Assembly: GCF_006539345.1 (NCBI RefSeq)
Contig: NZ_BJMV01000002.1
Span: forward strand, 245,398 to 309,397
From: Acetobacter peroxydans
GTDB taxonomy: Bacteria > Pseudomonadota > Alphaproteobacteria > Acetobacterales > Acetobacteraceae
Length of the DNA: 64,000 nucleotides
Direction of reading: 5' to 3'
Of this stretch, positions 1 through 10,268 are shown piece by piece; the first letter of the stretch is position 1; each line of letters starts with the position of its first letter. Made by a program: the position numbers and the translations under genes. Below the pieces are notes generated by a model that searched no databases, was not told the origin of the DNA, and worked only from the letters and a program-made list of their open reading frames with translations.

Positions 1-152
1 CGGCACGTGGCCTGCGTACCATCGAGCACAACGGCGGGCTTGACGCCTTCCTGCTGGGTACGGCCAACCGCAAGCTCCCGACCGAAGCACTGGTGATCAA
101 GCGCCGTCTGCAGCGCGCCCAGGCCAAGAAGCAGGCTGCTGCCAGCGTCTGA
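1..152 (+). CDS. rpmB: 50S ribosomal protein L28, C-terminal part
   Basis: The window opens inside a reading frame whose last 49 residues read as the C-terminal part of ribosomal protein L28, a structural component of the large ribosomal subunit. The frame starts at base 3 and stops with TGA at 150-152. The stretch [14 protein letters not shown] is typical of L28, and the Lys/Arg/Ala-rich tail that follows fits rRNA binding. The N-terminus lies outside the window. A GC-rich hairpin follows, and the next gene on the strand is an EF-G gene. Confidence 0.85.
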   Translation, partial: ARGLRTIEHNGGLDAFLLGTANRKLPTEALVIKRRLQRAQAKKQAAASV

Positions 153-173
153 TTTCGAGGGTTTTGCCGTGTT

Positions 174-213
174 CGGGCCGGGCTGCGTCCCTGAGTGGGG
201 TGCGTCCGGCCCG
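174..213 (+). terminator. GC-rich hairpin after rpmB
   Basis: CGGGCCGG at 174-181 can pair with CCGGCCCG at 206-213, with further pairing possible inside the loop. It lies 22 bases after the rpmB stop, where a terminator would be expected, but no T-run follows, so factor-independent termination is uncertain. The rest of the 226-base gap before fusA shows nothing I recognise except the fusA ribosome binding site. Confidence 0.35.
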
Positions 214-378
214 TGCGGTTCAGGTATCTGGTGTCATGCCAGGTGTTTTCATGTTTCTCGGCCGGTGTCCGTCAGCCGGAATGCCTGAAGGCTAGGCCTA
301 GGGCGATATCCGCGGTGTTCGGCGGCCACAGGCGCGAAGGGCTTCCCGTCGCGCCTCGCCTGTTTTCTGGAGGTTTTC

Positions 379-2466
379 GTGTCCGCCACAACCGATCTGT
401 CCAAGATCCGCAATATCGGCATTACCGCGCATATCGACGCCGGTAAGACCACCACGACCGAGCGCATTCTGTATTACACCGGCGTGTCCCATAAAATCGG
501 TGAAGTGCACGAAGGCAACACCACCACGGACTACATGGCCCAGGAACGTGAGCGTGGGATTACCATCACCTCCGCCGCCGTGACTTGTGACTGGAACGAT
601 CACCGCATCAACATCATCGACACGCCCGGACACATCGACTTCAACATCGAAGTGAACCGCTCCCTGCGCGTGCTCGATGGCGCCGTGTTCATCATCGAAG
701 GCGTTGCGGGCGTGCAGCCCCAGTCCGAAACCAACTGGCGTCTGGCTGACCGCTACAACGTGCCGCGCATCATCTTCATCAACAAGCTGGATCGTACCGG
801 CGCCGATTTCTATCGCGCGTTCGACACGCTGAAGGAAAAGCTCGACATCGTAGCGATTCCGCTGCAGCTCCCCATCGGCGCTGAAGACCAGTTCCTGGGC
901 GTTGTCGATCTGGTCGAGATGAAGGCCATCGTCTGGGAAGGCGGCGAACTGGGCGCGAAGTTCCACGATGAGGAAATTCCGGCCGACCTGAAGGAAAAGG
1001 CAGCCGAAGCCCGCCAGAACCTGCTCGACACCGCTCTGGCGGTCGACGAAAAGGCGATGGAAGAATACTTCGAGAACGGCGATGTCTCCATCGAGACGCT
1101 CAAGCGCTGCATCAAGAAGGGTGCCATCTCCGGCGAATTCCGTCCCGTTCTGTGCGGCACGGCCTTCAAGAACAAGGGTGTGCAGCCCCTGCTCGACGCC
1201 ATCATCGACTACCTGCCCGCGCCGAACGACGTGGCTGGCATCCGTTGCGCTCCGCCTGAAGGCGAAGAGGCGGACGAAAACAACCAGCCGATCATTCCGG
1301 TCGATCCCGATGGTAAGTTCGCCGGTCTGGCGTTCAAGATCATCAACGACAAATACGGCACCCTGACCTTCGTGCGCGTCTATCGTGGCGTGCTCAAGAC
1401 CGGCGACACGGTTCTGAATACCACGAAGGGTCACAAGGAACGTATCGGCCGTATCTACCAGATGCACGCCGACAAGCGCGAAGAACTGAGCGAAGTACAT
1501 GCGGGTGACATCGCAGCGTTCGTGGGCCTGAAGGACACCCAGACGGGTGACACGCTGGCCGACGGTGCAGACCCGGTTGTGCTGGAACGTATGTCCTTCC
1601 CTGTGCCGGTGATCGACATCTCCGTTGAGCCGAAGACCAAGGACGCGGTCGAGAAAATGACCCTCGCCCTGCAGAAGCTGGCGGGTGAAGACCCCTCTCT
1701 GCAGCTCAAGACCGACCAGGAAACGGGTCAGATCATCCTGTCCGGCATGGGCGAGCTGCATCTGGACATCATCATTGACCGTCTGCGTCGTGAATACGGC
1801 GTGGAAGCCAATGTGGGTGCGCCGCAGGTTGCTTACCGCGAAACCATCTCGCAGGCTCATACCGAAACCTACACCCATAAGAAGCAGTCCGGTGGGTCGG
1901 GTCAGTTCGCTGAAGTCAAGATCGAGTTCCAGCCGCTTGAGCGTAACGACGGTATCCAGTTCGAGAACAAGGTTGTCGGCGGTACGGTGCCGAAGGAATA
2001 CATCCCGGCGGTGGAAAAGGGCATTCGCGTCCAGTCTTCCACGGGTGTTCTGGCTGGCTTCCCGACCGTGGACTTCAAGTTCACGCTGCTCGACGGTAAG
2101 TACCATGACGTTGACTCGTCCGCTCTGGCGTTCGAAATCGCTGCCAAGGCCTGCTTCCGTGAAGGCATGAAGAAGGCCGGTCCGGTCATTCTCGAACCGA
2201 TCATGGATGTGGAAATCACCACGCCGAATGATCACGTGGGTGACGTGGTGGGCGACCTGAACCGTCGTCGTGGCATGATCCAGAACCAGGAAACCGCTGG
2301 TTCGACCGTTATGGTGCGCGCCTTCGTGCCGCTGAAGGAAATGTTCGGCTACATTTCCCAGCTGCGCTCCATGACCAAGGGTCGTGCATCCTTCACGATG
2401 CAGTTCCATCACTACGACCCCGTGCCGCGCAACGTGGCCGACGAAATCATGGCTCAGTCCCGCTGA
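379..2466 (+). CDS. fusA: Translation elongation factor G
   Basis: EF-G is a cytoplasmic GTPase that drives ribosomal translocation and, with RRF, ribosome recycling. The 695-residue product has the usual EF-G length. The P-loop AHIDAGKT lies near residues 17-24, followed by the switch I region RERGITI, DTPGH (G3) and NKLD (G4). The C-terminal domain IV/V pattern is intact, for example [12 protein letters not shown]. The start is GTG with CTGGAGG five bases upstream. The G-domain wording ([18 protein letters not shown], then [17 protein letters not shown], and NKLD rather than NKMD) departs from the textbook bacterial form. The usual str-operon partners rpsL, rpsG and tuf are absent, so this may be a second EF-G copy or a relocated sole copy. 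A strong terminator follows. Confidence 0.95.
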   Translation: MSATTDLSKIRNIGITAHIDAGKTTTTERILYYTGVSHKIGEVHEGNTTTDYMAQERERGITITSAAVTCDWNDHRINIIDTPGHIDFNIEVNRSLRVLDGAVFIIEGVAGVQPQSETNWRLADRYNVPRIIFINKLDRTGADFYRAFDTLKEKLDIVAIPLQLPIGAEDQFLGVVDLVEMKAIVWEGGELGAKFHDEEIPADLKEKAAEARQNLLDTALAVDEKAMEEYFENGDVSIETLKRCIKKGAISGEFRPVLCGTAFKNKGVQPLLDAIIDYLPAPNDVAGIRCAPPEGEEADENNQPIIPVDPDGKFAGLAFKIINDKYGTLTFVRVYRGVLKTGDTVLNTTKGHKERIGRIYQMHADKREELSEVHAGDIAAFVGLKDTQTGDTLADGADPVVLERMSFPVPVIDISVEPKTKDAVEKMTLALQKLAGEDPSLQLKTDQETGQIILSGMGELHLDIIIDRLRREYGVEANVGAPQVAYRETISQAHTETYTHKKQSGGSGQFAEVKIEFQPLERNDGIQFENKVVGGTVPKEYIPAVEKGIRVQSSTGVLAGFPTVDFKFTLLDGKYHDVDSSALAFEIAAKACFREGMKKAGPVILEPIMDVEITTPNDHVGDVVGDLNRRRGMIQNQETAGSTVMVRAFVPLKEMFGYISQLRSMTKGRASFTMQFHHYDPVPRNVADEIMAQSR

Positions 2467-2495
2467 TTTTACGGTCTTTTAGCTGGCCGGATATA

Positions 2496-2532
2496 AGGGC
2501 CGCTCCCGAAAGGGGGCGGCCTTTCTGTTTTT
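2496..2532 (+). terminator. Rho-independent terminator after fusA
   Basis: GGCCGCTCCC (2498-2507) pairs with GGGGGCGGCC (2512-2521), with one G-T pair and a GAAA tetraloop. A T-rich tract follows to about 2532. It lies 30 bases past the fusA stop and isolates that gene from the AT-rich gene downstream. Confidence 0.9.
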
Positions 2533-2611
2533 AAGGACTTGGTGGGGTATATTTTTTGCACTATGAGTGAATATCTGCCGTGATTTATGAAAACTTTTTT
2601 AAGGTGCTAAA

Positions 2612-3679
2612 GTGTCCACGAAATTACCTCATAATTTTGACGGGTTTTATAATGTAGTTCTTGGGATGAGTTTGAATTCTTTGAAATTCAACAACTTTTC
2701 AGATAATTTTGATGCTGAACGATTTAATTTTGATGGGCAGGATCGTTCCAGAGACTTCGATCTGAATGCCAGAATGTTTTTCTTCTCCTGGTTTTTCGCG
2801 CGACGGGAGAAACTTTTCGAGGCGTATTCCAGCCTTTCCAGTGAACAATCCAAGCTTCTGTATATCTGCCTGATTGTCTACAGGCTTGCCGGGCATCTGG
2901 CGTTTAAAATCCCGGTCGATTTTCTTTCGCGCCAAAAAGAGCTTGAAGCGTTTCGTAACGCGGAAAAGTTCACGGAAAGTCAGTATCCGGTTACGGGTAT
3001 GTTTGGAAAACTCCAGCATTTTGACTTCGAGTTTGAGGGGCATCGTTACGTAGCAGATTGCCTTGGGCTTGAGGCGTGCCTGCATCGCCGACAGTATTTT
3101 TACGAAGTTGGTGATGTCCGGGTTATGCCGGAACCCGGTGATGTCGTTATTGATGGCGGCGCCTGCACAGGGGATACGGCGCTTGTGTTCTCCAATGCGG
3201 TTGGTCCTGCGGGGAAGGTTTATTCCTTCGATCCAGTGAAAGACCATATTGATATTCTGCGTTATAATATCGCTCAATTTCCGTATCAGAACGTCGTCGC
3301 AATGCCCTATGGTCTTTCAGACCACGAGGTGGATGCGCCCTTGATTGTTACGGATCACTACGCGCCGGGCTTTTCTGTCGAGGCCAAGCCTGTTCCGCTC
3401 ACCTCGCTGGACAGTCTTGTCGAACGTGGTCAAATTGACAGGGTTGATTATATCAAACTCGATGTTGAAGGCGCAGAATTGGAAACATTGAAAGGTGCGG
3501 CGCAGAGCATTCGCAAGTTCCGTCCTAAAATGGCAATTTCCCTCTATCACAAGCCGGACGATATTTTTTCATTGCTGCTATATGTGAAAGGGCATTTTGA
3601 TTTCTATAAATTTTATATTGGGCACTACACGATTCATCAGGAAGAGACGGTTCTGTATTGTGCCCCGGTCAGCCGCTGA
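2612..3679 (+). CDS. FkbM-family SAM-dependent methyltransferase
   Basis: The 355-residue protein carries a C-terminal FkbM-type methyltransferase domain from about residue 170. Visible motifs are the glycine-rich SAM loop VIDGGACTGDTAL, the acidic VYSFDP, LTSLDSL, and YIKLDVEGAELETLKGA, which is diagnostic of FkbM proteins. Family members O-methylate sugars or natural products; the substrate here is unknown. The first 150 or so residues are aromatic-rich and I do not recognise them. The start is GTG with AAGG seven bases upstream. The gene and its leader are visibly AT-rich against GC-rich neighbours, it stands alone between two terminators, and no glycan cluster adjoins it. Those features suggest horizontal acquisition. 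Confidence 0.85.
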   Translation: MSTKLPHNFDGFYNVVLGMSLNSLKFNNFSDNFDAERFNFDGQDRSRDFDLNARMFFFSWFFARREKLFEAYSSLSSEQSKLLYICLIVYRLAGHLAFKIPVDFLSRQKELEAFRNAEKFTESQYPVTGMFGKLQHFDFEFEGHRYVADCLGLEACLHRRQYFYEVGDVRVMPEPGDVVIDGGACTGDTALVFSNAVGPAGKVYSFDPVKDHIDILRYNIAQFPYQNVVAMPYGLSDHEVDAPLIVTDHYAPGFSVEAKPVPLTSLDSLVERGQIDRVDYIKLDVEGAELETLKGAAQSIRKFRPKMAISLYHKPDDIFSLLLYVKGHFDFYKFYIGHYTIHQEETVLYCAPVSR

Positions 3680-3704
3680 TCCATTTCAGGGCAGGTTGAA
3701 AAAG

Positions 3705-3739
3705 AAAGGGCCACGCCGGGTAACGGCGTGGCCCTTTTG
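3705..3739. terminator. Bidirectional terminator between FkbM gene and PEPC-like gene
   Basis: AAAGGGCCACGCC (3705-3717) and GGCGTGGCCCTTTT (3725-3738) form a 13-base stem flanked by A-runs and T-runs. It sits between the stop codons of two convergent genes and can end transcription from both sides. Confidence 0.9.
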
Positions 3740-3759
3740 TATGAGACAGGTGGAAAGGG

Positions 3760-6567
3760 TCAGCCAAACGCGCCGATATCGTGCATGACCGCAATACTGA
3801 TTTCCCGGACGAGTTCGAAAATCTCCTGCATCGGAGCGAAGATATCACGATGCTCACGAACGTAGATTCCTTCCTCCCTGGGGCCGCGAGGCTCAAAGAA
3901 ATCAAGGTCGGACGGGCCGGAACCTGTGGGGAAGATATCGCGCATGTTCTTGAGCACTGTAGGGATGTCCAGGCACAGGATCTGCTGCATCATCGCGTCA
4001 TGGCTGAAACCACCACGTGGCATGAAGAACGGAATGCGGCAGGCCAGTAGCCATATGCGTTCGATCAGCATGATGCGGATGGCATGAAGCAGCCGGATGC
4101 GTGGCTCGGTGCGGGGGGCGTGCTGCCAGGCTTCACGCAGGGCCAGATGGTCTGCCTGAATGCGACGGAACAGGGTTTGGAGTTCGGCTGACAGGTTGAG
4201 TTTTTCCAGATCCCGCATGATGGTCAGGAAGAAGCCGCGCCGCTTGCTGTCCTGCTCCTCGGTGGCTCGGTCGAGCCAGAAGCCGGGGTCAAGCAGGCAG
4301 ACAACGCTTTTCAGCACTTTGTCATCCGAACAGGCCAGCGCGTGCCGGGCAAAATCGAGCGCACGATGAAAGCGCGGGCTGGATGTGTTGAGGGTTTCAA
4401 AGGTTTCGGGGTGCCGCCGTGCAGCCGCCCCGAGGCCTTGTAGCGTGTTGGCGCACCAGCCAAGCTGCTGGAGAATGGCGTTGTTGAGAATGGCCCGGAG
4501 CTGGCTGGGGTGGGTAATGCGCGTGCGCGTGGCGGACTCGCTGCTCTGCCGTGCCGGTGGGCGTGAACCCGAGCGGTCGATCAGGGAAGGGCCAAAAGCT
4601 CCGAGCAGCGCCGCATAGCCGGGGTCTTCCACCAGACCGGTCATATCTTCGATCACACTGGAAAAGAAATCGGCCGAGAAATCCGGGTGATCGTAAATGG
4701 GGTCTTCATCCTGCCCGAACGGCATGTAGATGTTTTCGGCAATGGTCGCCAGCGTGGCGCAGGCCAGTTCCGGCGTGCCGAACAGGAGATAGCCGTCTCC
4801 CCCCTGAAACGCCGCTTCTTCCCGGTAGGCAAGGCCGCTTGACTGGAAGCGCGCGCGGACATGGGCCGGAGAAAGATAGGCCAGCCGGTCGGACATGCGG
4901 AAGGGATGCGCGCCTCGGCCAATGCTTTCGCCATGTGTATCGAAAAAGACGACGGTCACGTCGGTCAGTTTCCAGCGGGCCAGGAGGTCGTAAATCCGCA
5001 GGCGCAGGCGTTCGATCTGATAGGAAGCCGCAAGCTGGCCGATATAGCGGCCCGAGTCAGAATACCCAAACTGGAAGCAGATACGGCCCATACGCCGCAC
5101 GTACTCGCGCCAGGCGGGAGAGCGCAGGGCTTCTTCCACAATATGATCGCCGTTGACGAGAGCTTCCTCTGTTTCGAACAGAGGCGAAATCTCGATTTTG
5201 TCGGCTACGCCAAAATAGGTGGCGGCCCATAGGGCGGACAGCAGTGTGTAGCCCGTCTCGGTTTCCGCAATCAGGAAGCGTACCGGTGTCTGCGTATCCA
5301 CGTATTTGGTAATCTGGGCGATGGTCATCATCAAACGCCCGGCAGTCGAGGGATCGTTGAGGAGCGCACCGAAATCGACGGGGACTGGCTCGACTGTATC
5401 GAGCGCCTCGTTCACGCGGTTGAGCAAAGCGCGGCGATGGGCCGGGTTGCTCGGGTCGTCCAGCAGGTTCAGCTTCTGGCGGACAAAGTTATGTACCTGC
5501 ACCGAGTTGAGGCGGACATGCGTATGCGCCAGCCCCAGACCGTGCGAGAGGAAGCCCGCGCGCGCAACGGCCAGTGGCAGCCGGGCGGAAGGCGGTGCAC
5601 AGTCAATCGCGTGCTGGAGCAGCTTCGTCAATTCGGTGGCGTTACACAGAGCCCTGTCGCGACCTTCCACCATCAGGCGGGCAAAATGCGCTACCGCCTG
5701 GGTGTCGCTCGGATTGTTCGGAGCGGCGCTGATCTGCTCCTTTACGCAGGTAATGGCGTTTTGCAGGCGCTCGCTCAGTTCCGGGGCCAGCACGCCTTCA
5801 TGGGCGATCTGCTGCTCGAGCCGCATGAGCTGGAACAGCTTCATGCGCAGCCGCAGGCGCAGCGTGTCCCACCAGCCGATATCCGTGCGACCGTCCGTGT
5901 CGTAGCCGACCCAACTTGTGGCGATAACCGGGCAGGGTATCAGAGTGCGCCACTGTTCGGGCCAGTTGGCTTCCGCTGTTTCCAGCAGGGCGGCGCAGAG
6001 CAGGTCTATAGCATCACGCGCGCGGGTAATGGCTTGCGCGGCGAGCGTGAATTCTTCTTCCAGCGTTGGCGGTGCGGCGCGTCGATGGGTTTCAAAGAAC
6101 GGCGCTTTTTCAGGAGGCATTTCGGTGGAGGCGCACTGGGCCAACGCCGCATAGGCCGGGTTGCTCAGGGCAAAGGTGGGGTGTGCGGTAAACACGGCGG
6201 CAAAGCGGATACTATCCGTGGCGCTGCTGTAGGCCGAGAAACTGTGTTCGGGCAGGTTTTCCACTACCTGTGCCGCAACGGCCTTGAGCTTCTTGCGCGA
6301 GGCATCAAGCGTTGCGCCGCCGACATAGCGGTGCAGACGGCGGGCGCGACTGACAAAAGCGTCGTCCCGCAGGGTGCGGATCAGGGTGCGGATGTCATCA
6401 TAGGTGAGTTCGCCCTTGTCGAGGGATTCGCCCAGCCTGAGGGCCGTGGCCATCACGGGGTTTGTGCCTTCGGCCACGGTGCCCATGCGCGAGGGTTCCG
6501 AAGGTTCGGTCATGCTGCCCAGTATGGCGCCCAGACGGGGAGGAAGGGAGGAAAGGTCAGGGAGCAT
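3760..6567 (-). CDS. Phosphoenolpyruvate carboxylase-like protein with altered catalytic motifs
   Basis: The 935-residue protein matches PEP carboxylase (PEP + HCO3- to oxaloacetate) in length and motif order: TAHPT (about residues 127-131), LFETEE, GYSDSG (about 501-506) and ESIGRG (about 547-552). Several catalytic positions differ from canonical enzymes. TAHPTE is TAHPTF. The lysine in YSDSAKDAG is Arg (YSDSGRYIG). The FHGRGG loop is FDTHGE, replacing the catalytic His and Arg, although the Arg of the following GRG is kept. The C-terminal NTG signature is replaced by HDIGAFG. It may be a divergent PEPC or a paralogue with another role. I start at MLPDLSS; the frame stays open upstream to 6753, but that part is unlike the family and overlaps the divergent gene. 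Confidence 0.8.
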   Translation of the reverse strand: MLPDLSSLPPRLGAILGSMTEPSEPSRMGTVAEGTNPVMATALRLGESLDKGELTYDDIRTLIRTLRDDAFVSRARRLHRYVGGATLDASRKKLKAVAAQVVENLPEHSFSAYSSATDSIRFAAVFTAHPTFALSNPAYAALAQCASTEMPPEKAPFFETHRRAAPPTLEEEFTLAAQAITRARDAIDLLCAALLETAEANWPEQWRTLIPCPVIATSWVGYDTDGRTDIGWWDTLRLRLRMKLFQLMRLEQQIAHEGVLAPELSERLQNAITCVKEQISAAPNNPSDTQAVAHFARLMVEGRDRALCNATELTKLLQHAIDCAPPSARLPLAVARAGFLSHGLGLAHTHVRLNSVQVHNFVRQKLNLLDDPSNPAHRRALLNRVNEALDTVEPVPVDFGALLNDPSTAGRLMMTIAQITKYVDTQTPVRFLIAETETGYTLLSALWAATYFGVADKIEISPLFETEEALVNGDHIVEEALRSPAWREYVRRMGRICFQFGYSDSGRYIGQLAASYQIERLRLRIYDLLARWKLTDVTVVFFDTHGESIGRGAHPFRMSDRLAYLSPAHVRARFQSSGLAYREEAAFQGGDGYLLFGTPELACATLATIAENIYMPFGQDEDPIYDHPDFSADFFSSVIEDMTGLVEDPGYAALLGAFGPSLIDRSGSRPPARQSSESATRTRITHPSQLRAILNNAILQQLGWCANTLQGLGAAARRHPETFETLNTSSPRFHRALDFARHALACSDDKVLKSVVCLLDPGFWLDRATEEQDSKRRGFFLTIMRDLEKLNLSAELQTLFRRIQADHLALREAWQHAPRTEPRIRLLHAIRIMLIERIWLLACRIPFFMPRGGFSHDAMMQQILCLDIPTVLKNMRDIFPTGSGPSDLDFFEPRGPREEGIYVREHRDIFAPMQEIFELVREISIAVMHDIGAFG

Positions 6568-6751
6568 GGCGAACGTTTTGTCCTTGATGGGGCCGTGACA
6601 AAGAGACTGAATGCTCCTTGCACAAAAAGTTACAGTGATTTTTTTCACGTATGGTCCGCTTGCGCAACAGCCTGACAGAGACGTGACGCCACGCTGGTCA
6701 TTTTTGTCGCGTGACTTGGGATAAAACCGGCATGGTGCTATCCAGCGTTGC

Positions 6752-8050
6752 ATGACAGTGCATGGGAACAGCGATGCTGATCTGGCCGCGCGCCGGACAT
6801 TGCGGCGTTACAAGCTGGCCGCGACCGGCCTGCTTGCGGGCATGGGTGGGCTGACGATAGCGGGCTATGCGGCCCCGGCCCTCGGATGGGTGCGCGATAG
6901 TTTCTGGCTGGAAATGTTCCGCGCGGGTGCGCGGGCCGGGGTTGTGGGCGGCATTGCGGACTGGTTTGCCGTGGTGGCGCTGTTCCGGCGTCCGATGGGG
7001 CTGCCTATCCCCCATACGGCTATTCTGCCTGCGCAGAAGGACAGGCTCGGTCGTGCTCTGGGGCGCTTTGTCGCCGGTCAGGTCTTTACCGAAAAAGAAG
7101 TCGAGCGCGTTCTGTCGCAGGTGGATGTGCCTGCCTTTCTGGCTGACGCGCTGGAAGACCCCGCCACGCAGGAAGCGGTGGTGCGCGGCGTTGTACGTTC
7201 CGCGCCGCAGATTCTTGACAGGCTGGAAGACGGGCGGGCCAGTAATGCCTTTTCCCGCGTGATGCCGCGCCTGCTTGGGGGGAGCGATCTGGCGCCCGTC
7301 ATTGCCAAGGCTTTGCGGAGTCTTGTGGATGACGACCGGCATCAGGAAGTGCTGTCCTACCTGCTCGGGCAGATCAAGGACGGCCTTCAGGCCAAGGAAA
7401 GTGTGTTGCGCGCGATGATCGAGGATCGGGTGCGCGAGCAGGGCGGGCGTTTTCTTGGCTGGGCGATAGGCGGGTCGATTGCCACCAAGGTTCTGCTGGC
7501 CGCCGGAAAAGAGCTGGACCGAATCGATCCTGAAAACTCCAGCCTGCGCGAAGGATTCACAGCTTGGGTGCGCGCGCAGATCGACCAGATAGAGACAGAC
7601 CCGGAGCATGGGCGTGAATTTACACAGGCTGTGACCGGGGTGCTGTCCCATGAAAGTGTCGTGGGGTGGTGGGCCGATATCTGGCAGCGATTCCGCCGCA
7701 TGGTGGAAGCAGATGTGGAAGACCCCGAAGGCCGCGTGGCGACGCTGGTGCGCGAAGGGCTGATGCGTCTGGCCTGTCAGGCGCGGGATGATGACGTGCT
7801 GCGACGGCGGATTATGGACAACGTGAACCGCACGACCTTGCGGATGTTGCCCTTCATTCGCGAGCGCATGGTGGAATTCATTGCCCGGGTGGTCTCGGGC
7901 TGGAACGCGGTGGAAATGGCCGATAAGCTGGAATTGCGCGTGGGTAAGGATCTGCAGTTCATTCGCTTTAATGGCACGCTGGTGGGGTTTGGCGTGGGGG
8001 CGCTGCTGTTTGCGGTCCTGCGGCTCGCCTTTGGGCTGAACGCCCAGTAG
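6752..8050 (+). CDS. DUF445 family membrane protein
   Basis: The 432-residue protein matches the DUF445 (YjiN-like) family, whose biochemical role is unknown. A hydrophobic segment near residues 22-45 precedes the family signature GVVGGIADWFAVVALFRRPMGLPIPHTAILP. A long, mostly helical middle follows, with repeated acidic/basic heptads. A second hydrophobic segment ends the protein (VGFGVGALLFAVLRLAFGL), so both ends are likely membrane-anchored. The gene is divergent from the PEPC-like gene and shares its roughly 180-base promoter region. The ATG at 6752 lacks a strong ribosome binding site. Alternative starts cannot be excluded, though the N-terminus fits the family. Confidence 0.85.
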   Translation: MTVHGNSDADLAARRTLRRYKLAATGLLAGMGGLTIAGYAAPALGWVRDSFWLEMFRAGARAGVVGGIADWFAVVALFRRPMGLPIPHTAILPAQKDRLGRALGRFVAGQVFTEKEVERVLSQVDVPAFLADALEDPATQEAVVRGVVRSAPQILDRLEDGRASNAFSRVMPRLLGGSDLAPVIAKALRSLVDDDRHQEVLSYLLGQIKDGLQAKESVLRAMIEDRVREQGGRFLGWAIGGSIATKVLLAAGKELDRIDPENSSLREGFTAWVRAQIDQIETDPEHGREFTQAVTGVLSHESVVGWWADIWQRFRRMVEADVEDPEGRVATLVREGLMRLACQARDDDVLRRRIMDNVNRTTLRMLPFIRERMVEFIARVVSGWNAVEMADKLELRVGKDLQFIRFNGTLVGFGVGALLFAVLRLAFGLNAQ

Positions 8051-8200
8051 GGCGCGCCGCCTGCATTGAGTGCATGGCTGCTCGGGTTTACACGCACTGC
8101 TTGCTGTGGGTCTCGTTTGCAGCGGGATGGTAAGTGTTCAGGGCCCATACGCCGGGTCGTGTCACGAATGCGTGGGATACGCCGCGTGTGTAGATTCGGG

Positions 8201-8229
8201 TTGACGGGCGGACGGCAAGCCTCCATGTA
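8201..8229 (+). promoter_or_regulatory. Possible promoter of the SUF operon
   Basis: TTGACG (8201-8206) is a good -35 candidate, followed after 17 bases by CATGTA, a poor -10. It lies 46 bases before the regulator's ATG. The gap 8051-8275 is the only non-coding stretch ahead of the eight SUF genes, so the operon promoter and any Rrf2 operator should be here. Confidence 0.3.
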
Positions 8230-8275
8230 TCCGAAACAGGACCGCACAGGTCTTTAATTGGGTGAAGGCCAGATA

Positions 8276-8767
8276 ATGCTCAAACTTTCCCGGTTGGCTG
8301 ACTATGCAATCGTGATCCTGGTCCGACTGGGAGAGCAGGACGGGGTCGTGACCTCACCTTCTCTCGCGATCGATACCGGGGTGCCGGAGCCAACGGTGGC
8401 CAAGGTACTCAAGCTGTTGTCTACACATGGTTTTGTGCTGTCGCAGCGGGGCGCGAAGGGGGGCTACCGCCTTGCGCGCCCTCTGTCCGAAATATCTGTT
8501 GCCAGTGTGATTACCACTGTGGACGGGCGCATTGCGCTGACGGCCTGTGTTGATGGTGGCGGCTGCGACAACGGCGTGAGCTGCGGACTGTGCGGAAGCT
8601 GGGATACGATCAATCAGGCCATCCGAGCGACGCTCGAAAGCATATCGCTCGAAGATATGCGGATAAACCGCACGTCCCGGCCATCGGCCCTGTTTCTGGC
8701 GGGCACGCCGGAGGAAATGCACGCTGGCGCGACCCACGTCAGCCAAGAGATACGTGAAGGGGCCTGA
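8276..8767 (+). CDS. Rrf2-family regulator of the SUF operon
   Basis: The 163-residue protein has an N-terminal winged helix (MLKLSRLADYAIVILVRL, then PEPTVAKVLKLL as the recognition region and SQRGAKGGYRLAR as the wing). A cysteine-rich stretch at about residues 83-105 follows (CVDGGGCDNGVSCGLCGSW), typical of Rrf2 proteins that sense Fe-S status through a bound cluster. As the first gene ahead of sufB, three bases away, it probably represses the operon when clusters are plentiful. That is the role of IscR and of the alphaproteobacterial SUF-linked Rrf2 group. The ATG at 8276 has GAAGG eight bases upstream. An in-frame TTG at 8258 is less likely. Confidence 0.9.
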   Translation: MLKLSRLADYAIVILVRLGEQDGVVTSPSLAIDTGVPEPTVAKVLKLLSTHGFVLSQRGAKGGYRLARPLSEISVASVITTVDGRIALTACVDGGGCDNGVSCGLCGSWDTINQAIRATLESISLEDMRINRTSRPSALFLAGTPEEMHAGATHVSQEIREGA

Positions 8768-8770
8768 TTC

Positions 8771-10255
<1,485 letters not shown>

Positions 10256-10268
10256 GGGAACCCCGCAT

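Noticed and set aside
298..2412. 704-codon open frame on the minus strand
   Set aside because: It is the antisense of fusA, kept open by GC-rich codon usage; it has no family motifs, and the plus-strand EF-G is unambiguous.
5437..6675. 412-codon open frame on the plus strand
   Set aside because: It is antisense to the PEPC-like gene, without ribosome binding site or domain features.
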